DNA of 64,000 bases from Siminovitchia sediminis (GCF_042680885.1 NZ_JBHUEO010000013.1:62001-126000); one strand, 5' to 3'; positions 23,540-32,555 are shown, counted from the stretch's first letter. Numbers and translations: made by a program. Notes: a model not told the origin generated them from the letters alone.

Positions 23540-24766
23540 CTAATCCTTATTTGAAGGGGGCTTGATTTGCTCACCGAAGTTTTCAATTTTGACCTCATAA
23601 TTGATATCAACATCTGCCTGTTGGAACTTCTTTTCCCAGTTATAATCCTCGTATTGCTTGACAGTCCAAAACTGCTTGCGTGCGGGTACATACCAGACGA
23701 ACGCTTCGCCTTTGAATTCGTTCTGCATTTTCTCAACTAAGCGGGCAGATCTCTCTTCCAGGCGCTTTTTAATAGATTTTTTCAGCAGGTTCTGATTATG
23801 CTGGTTTGTCGTATAACTGACATTGGCGGGATTTGAGTGGATTTGCAGTACGACCGGCACCTGTACGTTCACTTTTGCAGGCTCCTGCTTTGTGTCCACC
23901 TTGACTCTAGTAGGGCTGGTTTCTATTAATCGGACGGAAATACGGGAACCCTCTTTAACGGGATCCGGGAAAGAAGTGATGATGGCATCAAATACCGGCT
24001 CTTCCCGCAACAGCATAGCTATCCTCGTTTCTTCGCCAGTCAGTGTACCGATCATCTTTCTATTTCTCAAAACGGCTGATCCGATCATTTGGACAGGATC
24101 TCCTGCTTTTTGGGGGACTTGTCCTGCCAAGTAGGTGTCTTCATTTTGGTGCTCCCCAACTTCCTCCCTTTCAGCGGTTGCATATATGACTAAGAATAAT
24201 TCTCCCTGTATTCTTTGAAAAAGCGTATTGAGGTTAGAGGGGGGAACCAAGCCGGTCTGCTTCCATATTTTTTGCATAAATTCATAATACTTATGCGGCC
24301 GGGTTTCCATTATGGGTTTATTTTTATGGATAAACTCACTCGCCTTTTCTTTGGAAACAATCATCATCGATTCTCTCCTGACTTCCGGGTCAACAATCGC
24401 TGACTCGATAATATTGGAAAAAACCTCCGACCTTGCGAGCTCTTCACCGATGATAATCGTCTTCAAATGTGAAAAACGAACTCGTCTGGAATGTGAGGTG
24501 TGCACCAATTCTTTAGCAGATAAAATATCAGGCGCCGTGACAGTCACGATATCAGAAGGGGGTTCATTCTGGGCCTCTGCCAATTGAGAAGTATTAACCT
24601 GGGGATTGGCAATTTGGAATGTGACTTCTATCATATGATCCTTCTCCCCTTTATCGAGACCAAGTGCTACAACAAATGCCTGTCTTTCCAGTTCTTCTTT
24701 TTGCCCGCAGCCGGATATCAGCATGAGGGGAATCAAAATCCAGACCATTCCCATAAAAACCCTCAT
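23540..24766 (-). CDS. GerC-type spore germination lipoprotein
   Basis: 408 residues from ATG 24766, which follows GGGAGGAAG. Lipobox LISGC places the acylated Cys near residue 19. Then comes the typical GerAC N-terminal domain (ELERQAFVVALGLDKGE; SHSRRVRFSHLKTIIIGEELA; IHKNKPIMETRPHKYYEFM) and a C-terminal domain ending QADVDINYEVKIENFGEQI. The frame extends 35 codons upstream to 24871 but has no ribosome site there. It overlaps the GerB stub by 4 bp, so coupling of A, stub and C is preserved. The lipoprotein anchors the receptor on the outside of the spore inner membrane. Confidence 0.9.
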   Translation of the reverse strand: MRVFMGMVWILIPLMLISGCGQKEELERQAFVVALGLDKGEKDHMIEVTFQIANPQVNTSQLAEAQNEPPSDIVTVTAPDILSAKELVHTSHSRRVRFSHLKTIIIGEELARSEVFSNIIESAIVDPEVRRESMMIVSKEKASEFIHKNKPIMETRPHKYYEFMQKIWKQTGLVPPSNLNTLFQRIQGELFLVIYATAEREEVGEHQNEDTYLAGQVPQKAGDPVQMIGSAVLRNRKMIGTLTGEETRIAMLLREEPVFDAIITSFPDPVKEGSRISVRLIETSPTRVKVDTKQEPAKVNVQVPVVLQIHSNPANVSYTTNQHNQNLLKKSIKKRLEERSARLVEKMQNEFKGEAFVWYVPARKQFWTVKQYEDYNWEKKFQQADVDINYEVKIENFGEQIKPPSNKD

Positions 24767-24996
24767 TTTTTCTTCCTCCCTTTTACACGGTCCAATCCCC
24801 ACAAGATGAACGGAAGCAGGATGAAAAAGGGAACGATCAGTGCCGTCCCCGTAATAAGCGGCATGGACCAAGAAGCTGTTGAACCCACTTCTAACAGGAG
24901 GTTGGGAGTAGAATCGGTCACTTTAATTCCAATACTGATATAGACAATGGCGAACATTTCCCTGGTACCGATCTTTCGGTCCGATACCCGTATCAA
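24763..24996 (-). CDS. GerB stub: 77-residue internally deleted receptor subunit
   Basis: The first ~58 residues (MIRVSDRKIGTREMFAIVYI ... TASWSMPLITGTALIVPF) align with the N-terminus of the full GerB-type protein at 21986-23083, and the last ~20 (FILLPFILWGLDRVKGRKKK) with its C-terminus. About 288 internal residues are missing, without a frame change. The TTG start at 24996 has GGGAGGAAAG and overlaps the GerA stop; its stop overlaps the GerC start. It would be a two-helix protein. It may be a translated relic that keeps the coupling to gerC, or a small protein with its own role. I cannot decide from sequence. Confidence 0.8.
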   Translation of the reverse strand: MIRVSDRKIGTREMFAIVYISIGIKVTDSTPNLLLEVGSTASWSMPLITGTALIVPFFILLPFILWGLDRVKGRKKK

Positions 24997-26585
24997 GAGT
25001 TCTTTCCTCCCTTATCCATCCGATATTTCTGCTTGGGATGCAACGATAATGGGCGAACCCGCATTTTCTTGATAATCGTTCTCCAAAACATATCATGGGA
25101 GGAAGGATAGTAAGGAGCCAAGGGTGCGAAAAAAGGCACCCCAAATGATTTTAGGGAAGCCGCATAGGTCAAAAGCGCTGCCATACCAAGAGCAATCCCG
25201 ATAAATCCAAAGAAGTTGGCCGCAAATAAGAAACCAAACCGCAAAATCCGGACGATGACACTCAAGCCCAGATCCGGAATTGCAAAGGAGGCAAGCCCCG
25301 TAATTGCGACAATAATAATCATAATGGAACTGACGAGATTCGCTTCCACCGCCGCCTGGCCGAGAATCAAAGCTCCTACAATCCCGATGGTGGCTCCGAG
25401 CGGATTGGGCACACGGATGCCTGCTTCCCTTAGAATCTCAAAGGTGATCTCCATGAGAAGAATTTCCCATAAGGTAGGAAAGGGAATTCTTTCCCTGGAT
25501 CCGCTGATCGCCAGCATTAAATCCGTCGGTATCATTTCCGGATGAAAAGTCGTAACCGCCAAAAAAACAGACGGCATGAGCATAGCAATAATCAAGCAAA
25601 GGAGGCGGGTGATCCGGGAAAAATTCCCGTACGCCCAGCGCAAAAAAGTATCTTCTGCCGTATGAAAAAGCTGCCAAAAAGTAACGGGCGCAACCAATGC
25701 ATCTGGTGAATTATCCATCAGCATGACGACATGGCCCTCCATTAAAAAGGAACATGTCCGGTCCGGCCGTTCTGTTGTCAATAAAGACGGAAATAGGGAG
25801 TAAGGGCGCTCTTCAATCAGCTCTTCCAGTATATTTAAGGTTAAGATAGCTTCATGATCTACATTTGCCAGTCGATCTTTGACATTGTTGACTAACTTCT
25901 CATCGGCGACATCGGCCAAATATAAAACAGATACTTCCTGAGGGGCTCTGGATCCGACATGAATCGGTTCCTTGATCAACTGATGGTCTTTTAACTGCCT
26001 CCGAATTAAAGAAAGGTTGACATCGGCAGATTCCACGAAGGCGGATCTCGGTCCCCTTACAACGGTTTCCGCTGTCGGTTCAGAAATGGCTCTTTCCTCG
26101 AATCCGGTCGTATCGACCAAAAGGGCATCGCGCTCTCCGTCAATCAAAATAAGTGTATTTCCGTTCAGCAATCCCTGTACGGCTATATCAAACGTGCATA
26201 CAATCTTTCCGCTGGCAACGGTGAGGATATTTTGTCTGACCTTGTCGATGATGTTTTTTTCATCGACCGTATGGTTCTGTCGTTTTATCAAAGGCTTAAT
26301 AATGTTCTCGCGAATCACATCCGTATTGGCGGCACCCCCGATAAAGAGTAGGATGACGCTACGGTTAATCGAAGGCGAGAACAACTTTCGTGATTTTAAC
26401 GAATCATTTGTGGGATAATGAAACAACTCTTCAAAACGCTGTAAATTATGAGCAGCTACCTTTGAAAATTGGTCATTATTCTGAGATTTCGGCTCCTCCT
26501 GCTTTTCCTCTTTCTGTACATGCATAATATTTTTGCCAAATTTTCTCCGTTTATTTTTGAAGAGATTCACTTTCCACACCCCCAT
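24993..26585 (-). CDS. GerA-type spore germination receptor subunit
   Basis: 530 residues. A soluble N-terminal region (about 1-300: NRSVILLFIGGAANTDVIREN; LIDGERDALLVDTTGFEERA; PRSAFVESADVNLSLIRRQL) is followed by five to six membrane segments (RITRLLCLIIAMLMPSVFLA onward) and a basic C-terminal tail; this is the GerA/SpoVAF family plan. The start is ATG 26585; a GTG six codons in (MNLFKNKRR) is an alternative. A sigma-G-like promoter lies 20 bp upstream, so expression in the forespore is expected. First gene of A - B stub - C - D - B. Confidence 0.92.
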   Translation of the reverse strand: MGVWKVNLFKNKRRKFGKNIMHVQKEEKQEEPKSQNNDQFSKVAAHNLQRFEELFHYPTNDSLKSRKLFSPSINRSVILLFIGGAANTDVIRENIIKPLIKRQNHTVDEKNIIDKVRQNILTVASGKIVCTFDIAVQGLLNGNTLILIDGERDALLVDTTGFEERAISEPTAETVVRGPRSAFVESADVNLSLIRRQLKDHQLIKEPIHVGSRAPQEVSVLYLADVADEKLVNNVKDRLANVDHEAILTLNILEELIEERPYSLFPSLLTTERPDRTCSFLMEGHVVMLMDNSPDALVAPVTFWQLFHTAEDTFLRWAYGNFSRITRLLCLIIAMLMPSVFLAVTTFHPEMIPTDLMLAISGSRERIPFPTLWEILLMEITFEILREAGIRVPNPLGATIGIVGALILGQAAVEANLVSSIMIIIVAITGLASFAIPDLGLSVIVRILRFGFLFAANFFGFIGIALGMAALLTYAASLKSFGVPFFAPLAPYYPSSHDMFWRTIIKKMRVRPLSLHPKQKYRMDKGGKNS

Positions 26586-26604
26586 GCCTTGCCTGCTTTA
26601 CCGT

Positions 26605-26633
26605 TAATATGAACGGAAATGGAAAAAACATGC
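26605..26633 (-). promoter_or_regulatory. Sigma-G-type promoter of the ger operon
   Basis: On the minus strand GCATG (complement of 26629-26633) is followed by 17 bp and CATATTA (complement of 26605-26611). This fits the sigma-G consensus GHATR-N17/18-CATAHTA. Confidence 0.7.
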
Positions 26634-26770
26634 GCAAATTACAAGAAAAACTTAACCTGCAAACTGTGCAGAAATAATGAAGACGCCTGCTCAGGACGCC
26701 AGGGACTTCCTGGCCGCCACATCCAGCACGAGGACGTCCTTGTCCATCGTGATTTTATACATTAGAACAC

Positions 26771-26798
26771 AAAAAAGAGCGGGACCGTTCCCGCTCTT
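26771..26798 (-). terminator. Rho-independent terminator of opuD
   Basis: AAGAGCGGGA (26775-26784) / TCCCGCTCTT (26789-26798), loop CCGT. On the minus strand it runs into TTTTTTGTG. Confidence 0.9.
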
Positions 26799-26826
26799 AT
26801 ACCGGCTCTCAGAAGCCTGCTGCCGA

Positions 26827-28335
26827 TCATTTGCGTTTTCTTCTTTGAAGTCCCATTTCACGCCGTTCCTGGCGAAGGGCCTTGTAGATGGACACCATCA
26901 TCATAATCATAATCAATGAGAATGGGAGGGCCGCTATGATAAGTGCATTTTGTAAGGCCGGCAGCCCGCCGCTGTACAGCAGGATGGCCGACATGGCGGC
27001 AATAATGATTCCCCATACAATTTTTCCGCTATTGGGAGGTGTCAGGGATCCGTAGGATGTCTGCATGCCGAGCACGAATGTAGCAGAATCCGCAGAGGTG
27101 ACGAAGAATATTAAAGTCAGCAGTACAGCAATTACTGATAAAATTGCCGAAAATGGCATTTCATGAAATACTGCAAACAGGACTTCCTCTGTCACAAACT
27201 GTGTTAGGTCCACCGCACCTGTTGCCTGAATGTTGATCGCAGTTGATCCGAATACAGCGAACCAAATAAAGCTGACGATCACAGGAAGCAGGAGGACGCC
27301 CACCATAAATTCCCGTATCGTCCTTCCCTTTGATACGCGGGCAATAAAAATTCCGACAAACGGCGACCATGAAATCCACCAGGCCCAGTAAAAGATCGTC
27401 CAACCGTTGATCCATTCCCGCTGTCCGGCATCCAGGGGTGCAATCCTGAAGCTCATCTGAATAATATTTTGCACATAGGCTCCAATCGTATCCGTCAGCA
27501 TATTCAAGATGAATAAACTGGGGCCGAGAATGAACACAAGAACCAATAAGACAACTGCCAGCACCATATTGGTATTGCTTAAAAATTTAATTCCTTTGCT
27601 TAAACCTGACCAAGCCGACATTAAAAATAAAACAGTAGCGATGATAATAATCATGAGTTGGATGAGAAAATTGTTTGGAATTCCCAGCAGAAAGGCCAGG
27701 CCGCCATTAATTTGAGCGGCTCCAAATCCCAAGGTTGTAGCTATCCCGACAACGGTGGCTGTGACAGCAATCACATCGACGACCAAAGCCAGCTTCCCGT
27801 TCGAATGTTTTCCGAGCAATGGACCGAGTGTAGCACTGATCAATCCCGGCTGTTCTTTTCGGAAATTGAAATAGGCGAGGCAAAGCCCGACAAGGGCATA
27901 AACGGACCAGGCATGAATCCCCCAATGAAAGAATGTAAACCGCATCGCTTCTTTAATGGCGGCATCCGTCCCCGGCTCCGAGATGGGCGGAGAAACTGCA
28001 TAATGGGAAATCGGTTCGGCCGTTCCCCAAAACACGAGGCCGATGCCCATCCCTGCTGAAAACAGCATGGCGAACCACGACGGTTTGGAGTATTCCGGTT
28101 TGTCATCGGGTTTCCCCAGCTTGATCGTTCCTACCGGGCTAAAAATAATGAACAGGCAAAAGGCAACGATCACGGTTACCAAAATTAAATAATACCAGCC
28201 GAAGCCCGAAGTTATCAGAGACTCAATATTCGAAGTAGCTTTTTCAAACTGATTGGGTGCAACAACACCAAACATAACAGCAATCAGCAGAATGATGGCA
28301 GAAATCCAAAAGACATTTGAAACTTTACCCAACAA
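26827..28335 (-). CDS. opuD: BCCT-family glycine betaine transporter
   Basis: 502 residues, twelve membrane segments. The BCCT signature region is clear: FHWGIHAWSVYALVGLCLAYF, the Trp-rich WTIFYWAWWISWSPFVGIFIARVSKGRTI near residue 315 (betaine box), then TSADSATFVLG near 400. OpuD imports betaine with Na+ under osmotic stress. The start is a TTG at 28335, followed by a second TTG, with AGGAGAG upstream. The C-terminus is short and very basic (LRQERREMGLQRRKRK), which resembles an osmosensing tail. It is monocistronic, with its own terminator. Confidence 0.9.
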   Translation of the reverse strand: MLGKVSNVFWISAIILLIAVMFGVVAPNQFEKATSNIESLITSGFGWYYLILVTVIVAFCLFIIFSPVGTIKLGKPDDKPEYSKPSWFAMLFSAGMGIGLVFWGTAEPISHYAVSPPISEPGTDAAIKEAMRFTFFHWGIHAWSVYALVGLCLAYFNFRKEQPGLISATLGPLLGKHSNGKLALVVDVIAVTATVVGIATTLGFGAAQINGGLAFLLGIPNNFLIQLMIIIIATVLFLMSAWSGLSKGIKFLSNTNMVLAVVLLVLVFILGPSLFILNMLTDTIGAYVQNIIQMSFRIAPLDAGQREWINGWTIFYWAWWISWSPFVGIFIARVSKGRTIREFMVGVLLLPVIVSFIWFAVFGSTAINIQATGAVDLTQFVTEEVLFAVFHEMPFSAILSVIAVLLTLIFFVTSADSATFVLGMQTSYGSLTPPNSGKIVWGIIIAAMSAILLYSGGLPALQNALIIAALPFSLIMIMMMVSIYKALRQERREMGLQRRKRK

Positions 28336-28531
28336 GATCTATTCTCTCCTTCCTTGATTGGAGGGCCGTTTTCAACATACCTAACCATAACAATCTTCAT
28401 GTTTTTATTCAAATCCCTTGATGAAACCATATATGAACTCTTCTTATTTAAAAAAGTACATGTATTTTGCCCCCGGGACAACGAAATAGTCATAAACATA
28501 TACCCCAAATTGGCTTGACACAATCCAAAAT

Positions 28532-28582
28532 AAAAAACAGCTGCCGGAAAAGTTCTTACACCTTTCCAGGGCAGCTGTTTTT
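28532..28582 (-). terminator. Terminator of the sortase operon
   Basis: AAAACAGCTGCC (28534-28545) / GGCAGCTGTTTT (28570-28581), with an inner GGAAAAG / CTTTCC stem. It starts inside the sortase stop codon. A-rich and T-rich flanks make it bidirectional. Confidence 0.85.
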
Positions 28583-29186
28583 AATCTGTCATTATTTTGG
28601 TTTTGATTAGATCCCCGGTTAAAATGTAGCGTTCCGGTGCATCTCCGATATAAGTAAATGGATAGCACGTTGTTACAGACAACGCAGCGCGCGGCTTTGG
28701 AACAATAACCGTACGGTCATCAGCATCCACAATGCGGACCTTCCGAATTTTATAAGTGAATTCATCCTTTGAAGTGGTGACGATCAAGATATCTCCTTTG
28801 CCGACTTCACCGAGCCTTCTGAATACAGTATCCCGGTGTCCGGATAGGACGGTATGGTCTTTTTCTCCGGGGAGAACACTGCCGGCGTAATGGCCCACCC
28901 CTTTTTCCAGCTCATCTTCATCCGTTCCATGATAGATGGGCAGTACCGCATCCAGCTTGGGAATGATCAACTGACCGATCATATCTCCTTCTACTGGGCG
29001 TTCTTCATAAACAACGGTTTTCTCGGGGACAGGCGGTGCCATTTTCTCTTTATCGGATCTTTCCTCCGTAGGGAGGGGTGCAGAAACCGTATGACCTGAC
29101 ACGAACTTCAAACCATTCGTTGCGGCGAGCCAGCTGCCGAGCCCCATTAAGACAACGGAAGCTGTCAGAAAAATATAGCGTTTCAT
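28581..29186 (-). CDS. Class D sortase
   Basis: 201 residues with an N-terminal membrane anchor (IFLTASVVLMGLGSWLA, about 4-20) and a proline/charged linker. The sortase barrel carries the catalytic His in VLSGHRDTVF near 115, Cys in LSVTTCYPF near 174 and Arg in APERYILTGDL near 187. Class D sortases join proteins with LPxTA-type signals to peptidoglycan in Bacillus. The gene starts one base inside the stop of the substrate gene (TGATG), so the two form a dedicated pair. The usual companion in this family is the processed acidic surface protein, exactly as here. Confidence 0.92.
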   Translation of the reverse strand: MKRYIFLTASVVLMGLGSWLAATNGLKFVSGHTVSAPLPTEERSDKEKMAPPVPEKTVVYEERPVEGDMIGQLIIPKLDAVLPIYHGTDEDELEKGVGHYAGSVLPGEKDHTVLSGHRDTVFRRLGEVGKGDILIVTTSKDEFTYKIRKVRIVDADDRTVIVPKPRAALSVTTCYPFTYIGDAPERYILTGDLIKTKIMTD

Positions 29187-30205
29187 CAGGCACCTTTTAC
29201 TTTATGTTTACGGAATAAAAAAGCTCCGAGAATAATCAGTGCAAATCCTGCTGCTGCTTGTGGAAGATAGCCTGCGGCTGTATCCGGCAGCTTCCCCCCA
29301 TTGACAGTTTTGACAACCGGTTTTGCACCGTTTTCAGCTTCAGGATTTGCTGCAGCAGACTTCACGGCCTTTTCAGCTTTTTGACCGGCATGATGGATGA
29401 AATCAGACCCAAACATTTCTTTGGTGATCAGCAAATCAGCAAGAAATTGACCGTCTTTTGAATAAATTTTTATAAGTAAATCGGCTTCGTCCACAGTATC
29501 CATTTGAAGTAAGGCAGAAATTGAAACAGGTGTTTCAACGCCATTCTTTACTAAATAATAATCCACCTTCACTTCAAAAAGTTCCAATAGCTCTTCCCAT
29601 ATATCAAGAAGTTCCACCATTTGTGCTGGTGTGAGATCCGAGGAGCTGTCAAATTCAGGGAAAGCAGACAGCCGGGCTTCAAGGTCAAGCAATTTCGTCA
29701 AAAATGCTTCCGAATCAGCATTCTCCATCACTTTCATCAGGTGATCGGCCAGTCTTTGTCCTTCTTCCTCTGTTACCCCGAATTCGCTAAGCAGAGCCAG
29801 AGCAATCTCTTCATCCATACTGACCGTATCATCAGATGTTAAATAGTAAACTTCCACATCCAGGTCATCGATAAAAATAAAATCATCCAGAGACAAGCCA
29901 TTTTCTGCAAAAAGCTGTTCAAGCTCTTCCTGTGTCAGGCCATATTCGTCCAGCAAGGCCTTCAAGTTTTGTTCGTTGATGGTGTCACCCAAATAATTGA
30001 TCATTTCCTGAACAGAATCAAAATCCTCCAGCGTATAACCGTGGTAACCCTCAAAATATGTAATGAACTCTTCTTCATTCATTCCAATATCCAGTAAAAA
30101 ACGTTGAAACTCTGAATCTTGCGGATTTACTGCTGCAAAAGTGGATAAGGGCAGCATCCAAATAACAAGGATCGCTGCAGGAACAGCAGACAACAAACGT
30201 TTCAC
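29186..30205 (-). CDS. Acidic surface protein with LPDTA sorting signal
   Basis: 339 residues. A signal peptide (MKRLLSAVPAAILVIWML ... FAAV, about 1-25), a very acidic region of short helices built on repeats of the EEF..YFEGYHGYTLEDFDS / LTQEELEQLFAENGLSLDD type, and a C-terminal sorting signal: LPDTA near residue 304, hydrophobic QAAAGFALIILGAFLF, and basic RKHKVKGA. This is the processed acidic surface protein family that travels with class D sortases. Its role is not established; acidic calcium-binding-like helices suggest a surface or mother-cell function. A poor ribosome context (GGGGGAATC) precedes the ATG. Confidence 0.9.
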   Translation of the reverse strand: MKRLLSAVPAAILVIWMLPLSTFAAVNPQDSEFQRFLLDIGMNEEEFITYFEGYHGYTLEDFDSVQEMINYLGDTINEQNLKALLDEYGLTQEELEQLFAENGLSLDDFIFIDDLDVEVYYLTSDDTVSMDEEIALALLSEFGVTEEEGQRLADHLMKVMENADSEAFLTKLLDLEARLSAFPEFDSSSDLTPAQMVELLDIWEELLELFEVKVDYYLVKNGVETPVSISALLQMDTVDEADLLIKIYSKDGQFLADLLITKEMFGSDFIHHAGQKAEKAVKSAAANPEAENGAKPVVKTVNGGKLPDTAAGYLPQAAAGFALIILGAFLFRKHKVKGA

Positions 30206-30335
30206 ATACGATTCCCCCTGAAAATTTATAAAATACCTTCCAATTATATTCGATCAGAAGCTTCCTGAATAGGAGGTTTTACACAAATATTAATTTATTA
30301 AATGAAATATATATAAAAGAGATATATAACAGTTA

Positions 30336-30364
30336 TTGACAATATTAATCTGTTATAATACAAT
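30336..30364 (+). promoter_or_regulatory. Sigma-A promoter of yhfH
   Basis: TTGACA (30336-30341), 17-bp spacer, TACAAT (30359-30364), 31 bp before the ATG. Confidence 0.7.
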
Positions 30365-30395
30365 ATAGTAAACAATCAAAAGGAGGCCATCCACC

Positions 30396-30524
30396 ATGAT
30401 GCCAATTGAATTTTACCGGAATATTCCCCGTAAACAATGCTGCGAATGCGGAGAGGAAATGCACGAAATGCATGAGTGCTATTTCAACGAGTGTGAACGC
30501 TGTTTAAGCAAAACAGAGGAGTAA
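30396..30524 (+). CDS. yhfH: YhfH-family small zinc-ribbon-like protein
   Basis: 42 residues, starting at ATG 30396 (a second ATG follows at once) behind AAAAGGAGG. It has five conserved-looking Cys: KQCCECGEE near 15-19 and NECERCLSK near 33-36, giving two CxxC knuckles for a likely zinc site. The opening MPIEFYRNIPRKQC is that of YhfH-family proteins, short Bacillus proteins of unknown function. It has its own promoter and terminator, so it is an independent transcript. It is too short for a standard gene-length cutoff. Confidence 0.85.
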   Translation: MMPIEFYRNIPRKQCCECGEEMHEMHECYFNECERCLSKTEE

Positions 30525-30559
30525 CAAACCATTGAAAAAACTGAACGAAATCCCTCCAT

Positions 30560-30600
30560 AATCTGCCTGTTTCGCAATGAAGCAAAGGCAGATTATTTTT
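30560..30600 (+). terminator. Rho-independent terminator of yhfH
   Basis: AATCTGCCT (30560-30568) / AGGCAGATT (30586-30594), tail ATTTTT. Confidence 0.85.
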
Positions 30601-31500
30601 ATTGGAAAAGAGCGCTGTTGATCCCAATGGCAAACGTGATATATAACAGAATGTCGAACAGTTTGACAGCTGCTTGCTTAGAGGGGACAGTCATTATGAG
30701 ATTCGGGCAGCAAATGCCTGGCCGCGGCTTTTATTTTGTAAAGGTTCAGACGTGGATAGTAAATCCTGAAAGTACAAGTACGCATCCGGACAGTAGTACT
30801 TAAAAGCTAGGCGTGGAAATCCTCCTAAATAAAGCGTCAAACTGAAAACACGGTAGTGTTTTTGTTTCTAAGCGTATTCCTCCTGAACATCTGCCCTTTC
30901 TTTATACTCGGTGGTATTTTTCTTCAGAATCTTCCCGAACAACTGCCCTTTCTCCATACTCGGTGGAATTTGTAATCGAAACCCTGCCGAACGAACGGAT
31001 TTATCGCATGATAGGGAAGAACTTGGGGGACTTTCTTTCTCGTGTGCCCATGTTGGAGGAGTCAATCAGAATTCGCGCTGCGGTCAATGCCAAGCAGCTC
31101 CGCTGTAGCTGTACTTCGATGGAGAGTACAGCACATCTGCCCGAAACAAAAAGCCGAATACTTTTAACGATATTATGGACTTGACTTGGATACAGTCCAT
31201 CCTGTACTTGAATAAAGGTCCAGACTAGGATCGTAATTCTTTTAATCTGCCCATTTATGCTCAAACATGGACAGTAAATGTTGGCATGGACTTTAAATTT
31301 TGTAATTGAACAGTAAAGCTCCCACCCGGGCATGTTACCCTAAAGGACTTAAAGACAATTTTCAAAGCCACAAAAACAACATAAGGTGAGGAGTATGTTT
31401 CAGCGGAAAGCCGCGTCGTCAAACCTACACACCATAAGTAAAAATATAACCACGGCTTAAAATCGAAATCTGGCAGAGAGCAGCACAGCTTCTACTTTTC
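30601..31500. other. Gene-free region with mixed short repeats
   Basis: No credible gene. It holds scattered members of the GGACAGTA family (GGATAGTAAATCC near 30754, CCGGACAGTAGTAC near 30787, ATGGACAGTAAATG near 31268, TTGAACAGTAAAG near 31304) and a 52-bp direct duplication at 30882-30977. The rest shows no recognisable structure. Confidence 0.5.
30882..30977 (+). repeat. 52-bp direct duplication
   Basis: Two copies 52 bp apart share C(C)GAACA, ACTGCCCTTTCT, ATACTCGGTGG and ATTT with few differences. The period equals that of the arrays at 33.7 and 38.7 kb, but the sequence differs. Confidence 0.6.
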
Positions 31501-31539
31501 TGTAAATTATAAAAAGTGCTTGTCATGAACGACATTCTA

Positions 31540-31569
31540 TGTAAATATTAGTGTCAAAACACCTGTAAC
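31540..31569. promoter_or_regulatory. NiaR-type operator of the first nadC
   Basis: TGTAAATATTAGTGTCAAAA followed by CACCTGTAAC. It closely matches the element before nadB at 40292, and both follow TTGTCA at the same distance (-35-like, with TAAATA as -10). NiaR (YrxA) represses NAD synthesis genes when nicotinate is available. Assignment is by the shared motif and gene context. Confidence 0.7.
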
Positions 31570-31591
31570 CTTATGCAAGCGATGAATACCA

Positions 31592-31607
31592 TGTGATTTT
31601 GATCACA
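31592..31607. promoter_or_regulatory. Perfect Fnr/CRP-type palindrome
   Basis: TGTGATTTTGATCACA, i.e. TGTGA-N6-TCACA, the B. subtilis Fnr-box consensus. It lies between the NiaR box and nadC. Confidence 0.6.
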
Positions 31608-31659
31608 AAGTTAACAAGCAATATTGAAACAACGTTTCGCAGGAATTATCCGTTTAACT

Positions 31660-31675
31660 TGTGATATAAATCACG
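31660..31675. promoter_or_regulatory. Second Fnr/CRP-type site
   Basis: TGTGATATAAATCACG is one base short of a perfect TGTGA-N6-TCACA. It is 32 bp before the nadC start and 68 bp (centre to centre) after the first site. Confidence 0.5.
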
Positions 31676-31706
31676 ACAGGAAAATCTATACAAAGGAATG
31701 AGAAAG

Positions 31707-32555
31707 ATGAATACATTGAAACTCCGGCTGCAGCTGGAGCAATTTTTCCTTGAAGACATTGGCGACCGTGATGTCAGCAGCCAGATTTTTGGGAGCAGCC
31801 AGCAGGGTGAAGTCCATTTTATTGCCAAAGAAAGCGGCGTATTTTGCGGGGCAGATATGATACAAATGGGCTATCTGGTTCTCGATCCTGCACTCACTTG
31901 CGATCTTTTCGTCCGTGACGGTGAAAAAGTGGAAGCCGGTAAATTGCTGGCCACCGTACGGGGAGCAGTGGCCAGTCTTCTGAAAGGTGAGCGGGTTATT
32001 TTGAATCTCGTCCAACGGATGAGCGGGATTGCGACAAAGACGCGGGAAGCAGTGGAAGTGCTCGGCAGCACAAATACAAAAATTTGTGATACACGCAAAA
32101 CGACGCCAGGTTTGCGGATGCTTGAAAAATATGCTGTTCGATGTGGCGGCGGCAGTAATCATCGATACGGATTGTATGACGGTGTTATGCTGAAGGACAA
32201 CCACATTGCGTTCGCAGGATCCATAGCTGGCGCTGTGGCAGCTGTCCGTGAAAAAGTGGGGCACATGGTCAAGGTGGAAGTGGAAACCGAAACGAAAGAA
32301 CAAGTACTGGAAGCCGTTGCTGCCAAAGCAGATGTCATTATGTTTGACAATCGGACACCGGAGGAAATCAGGGAATGGATTCGTTTTGTGCCGGAAGGGA
32401 TTGTGACGGAGGCTTCCGGTGGGATCACTATGAAAAACCTGGCCACATACAGGGATACCGGGGTGGATTACATTTCTCTCGGATTTTTGACTCACTCTGT
32501 TTCCGCCCTTGATATTAGTGCAAAGGTAAACGTGGACGCAGCCGTTTTGGTCTAA
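31707..32555 (+). CDS. nadC: Nicotinate-nucleotide pyrophosphorylase (first copy)
   Basis: 282 residues from ATG 31707 (ATG 31698 is the alternative; AAAGGA fits 31707 better, and the paralogue has the same layout). The quinolinate phosphoribosyltransferase fold has VRGAVASLLKGERVILNLVQRMSGIAT near residue 90, ICDTRKTTPGLRMLEKYAVRCGGG near 130, HRYGLYDGVMLKDNH and VKVEVETETKEQ. It makes nicotinate mononucleotide from quinolinate and PRPP. It is monocistronic and separate from nadBA, and is about 85-90% identical by eye to the nadC of the nad operon at 41.9 kb. It has its own NiaR-type box and, unlike the other copy, two Fnr-type sites. Confidence 0.93.
   Translation: MNTLKLRLQLEQFFLEDIGDRDVSSQIFGSSQQGEVHFIAKESGVFCGADMIQMGYLVLDPALTCDLFVRDGEKVEAGKLLATVRGAVASLLKGERVILNLVQRMSGIATKTREAVEVLGSTNTKICDTRKTTPGLRMLEKYAVRCGGGSNHRYGLYDGVMLKDNHIAFAGSIAGAVAAVREKVGHMVKVEVETETKEQVLEAVAAKADVIMFDNRTPEEIREWIRFVPEGIVTEASGGITMKNLATYRDTGVDYISLGFLTHSVSALDISAKVNVDAAVLV

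Noticed and set aside
30336..30359. TATAAT at 30354 as -10 of yhfH
   Set aside because: The spacer to TTGACA would be 12 bp; TACAAT at 30359 gives 17 bp.
30601..31500. Small regulatory RNA upstream of nadC
   Set aside because: No promoter-terminator pair could be found in the region.
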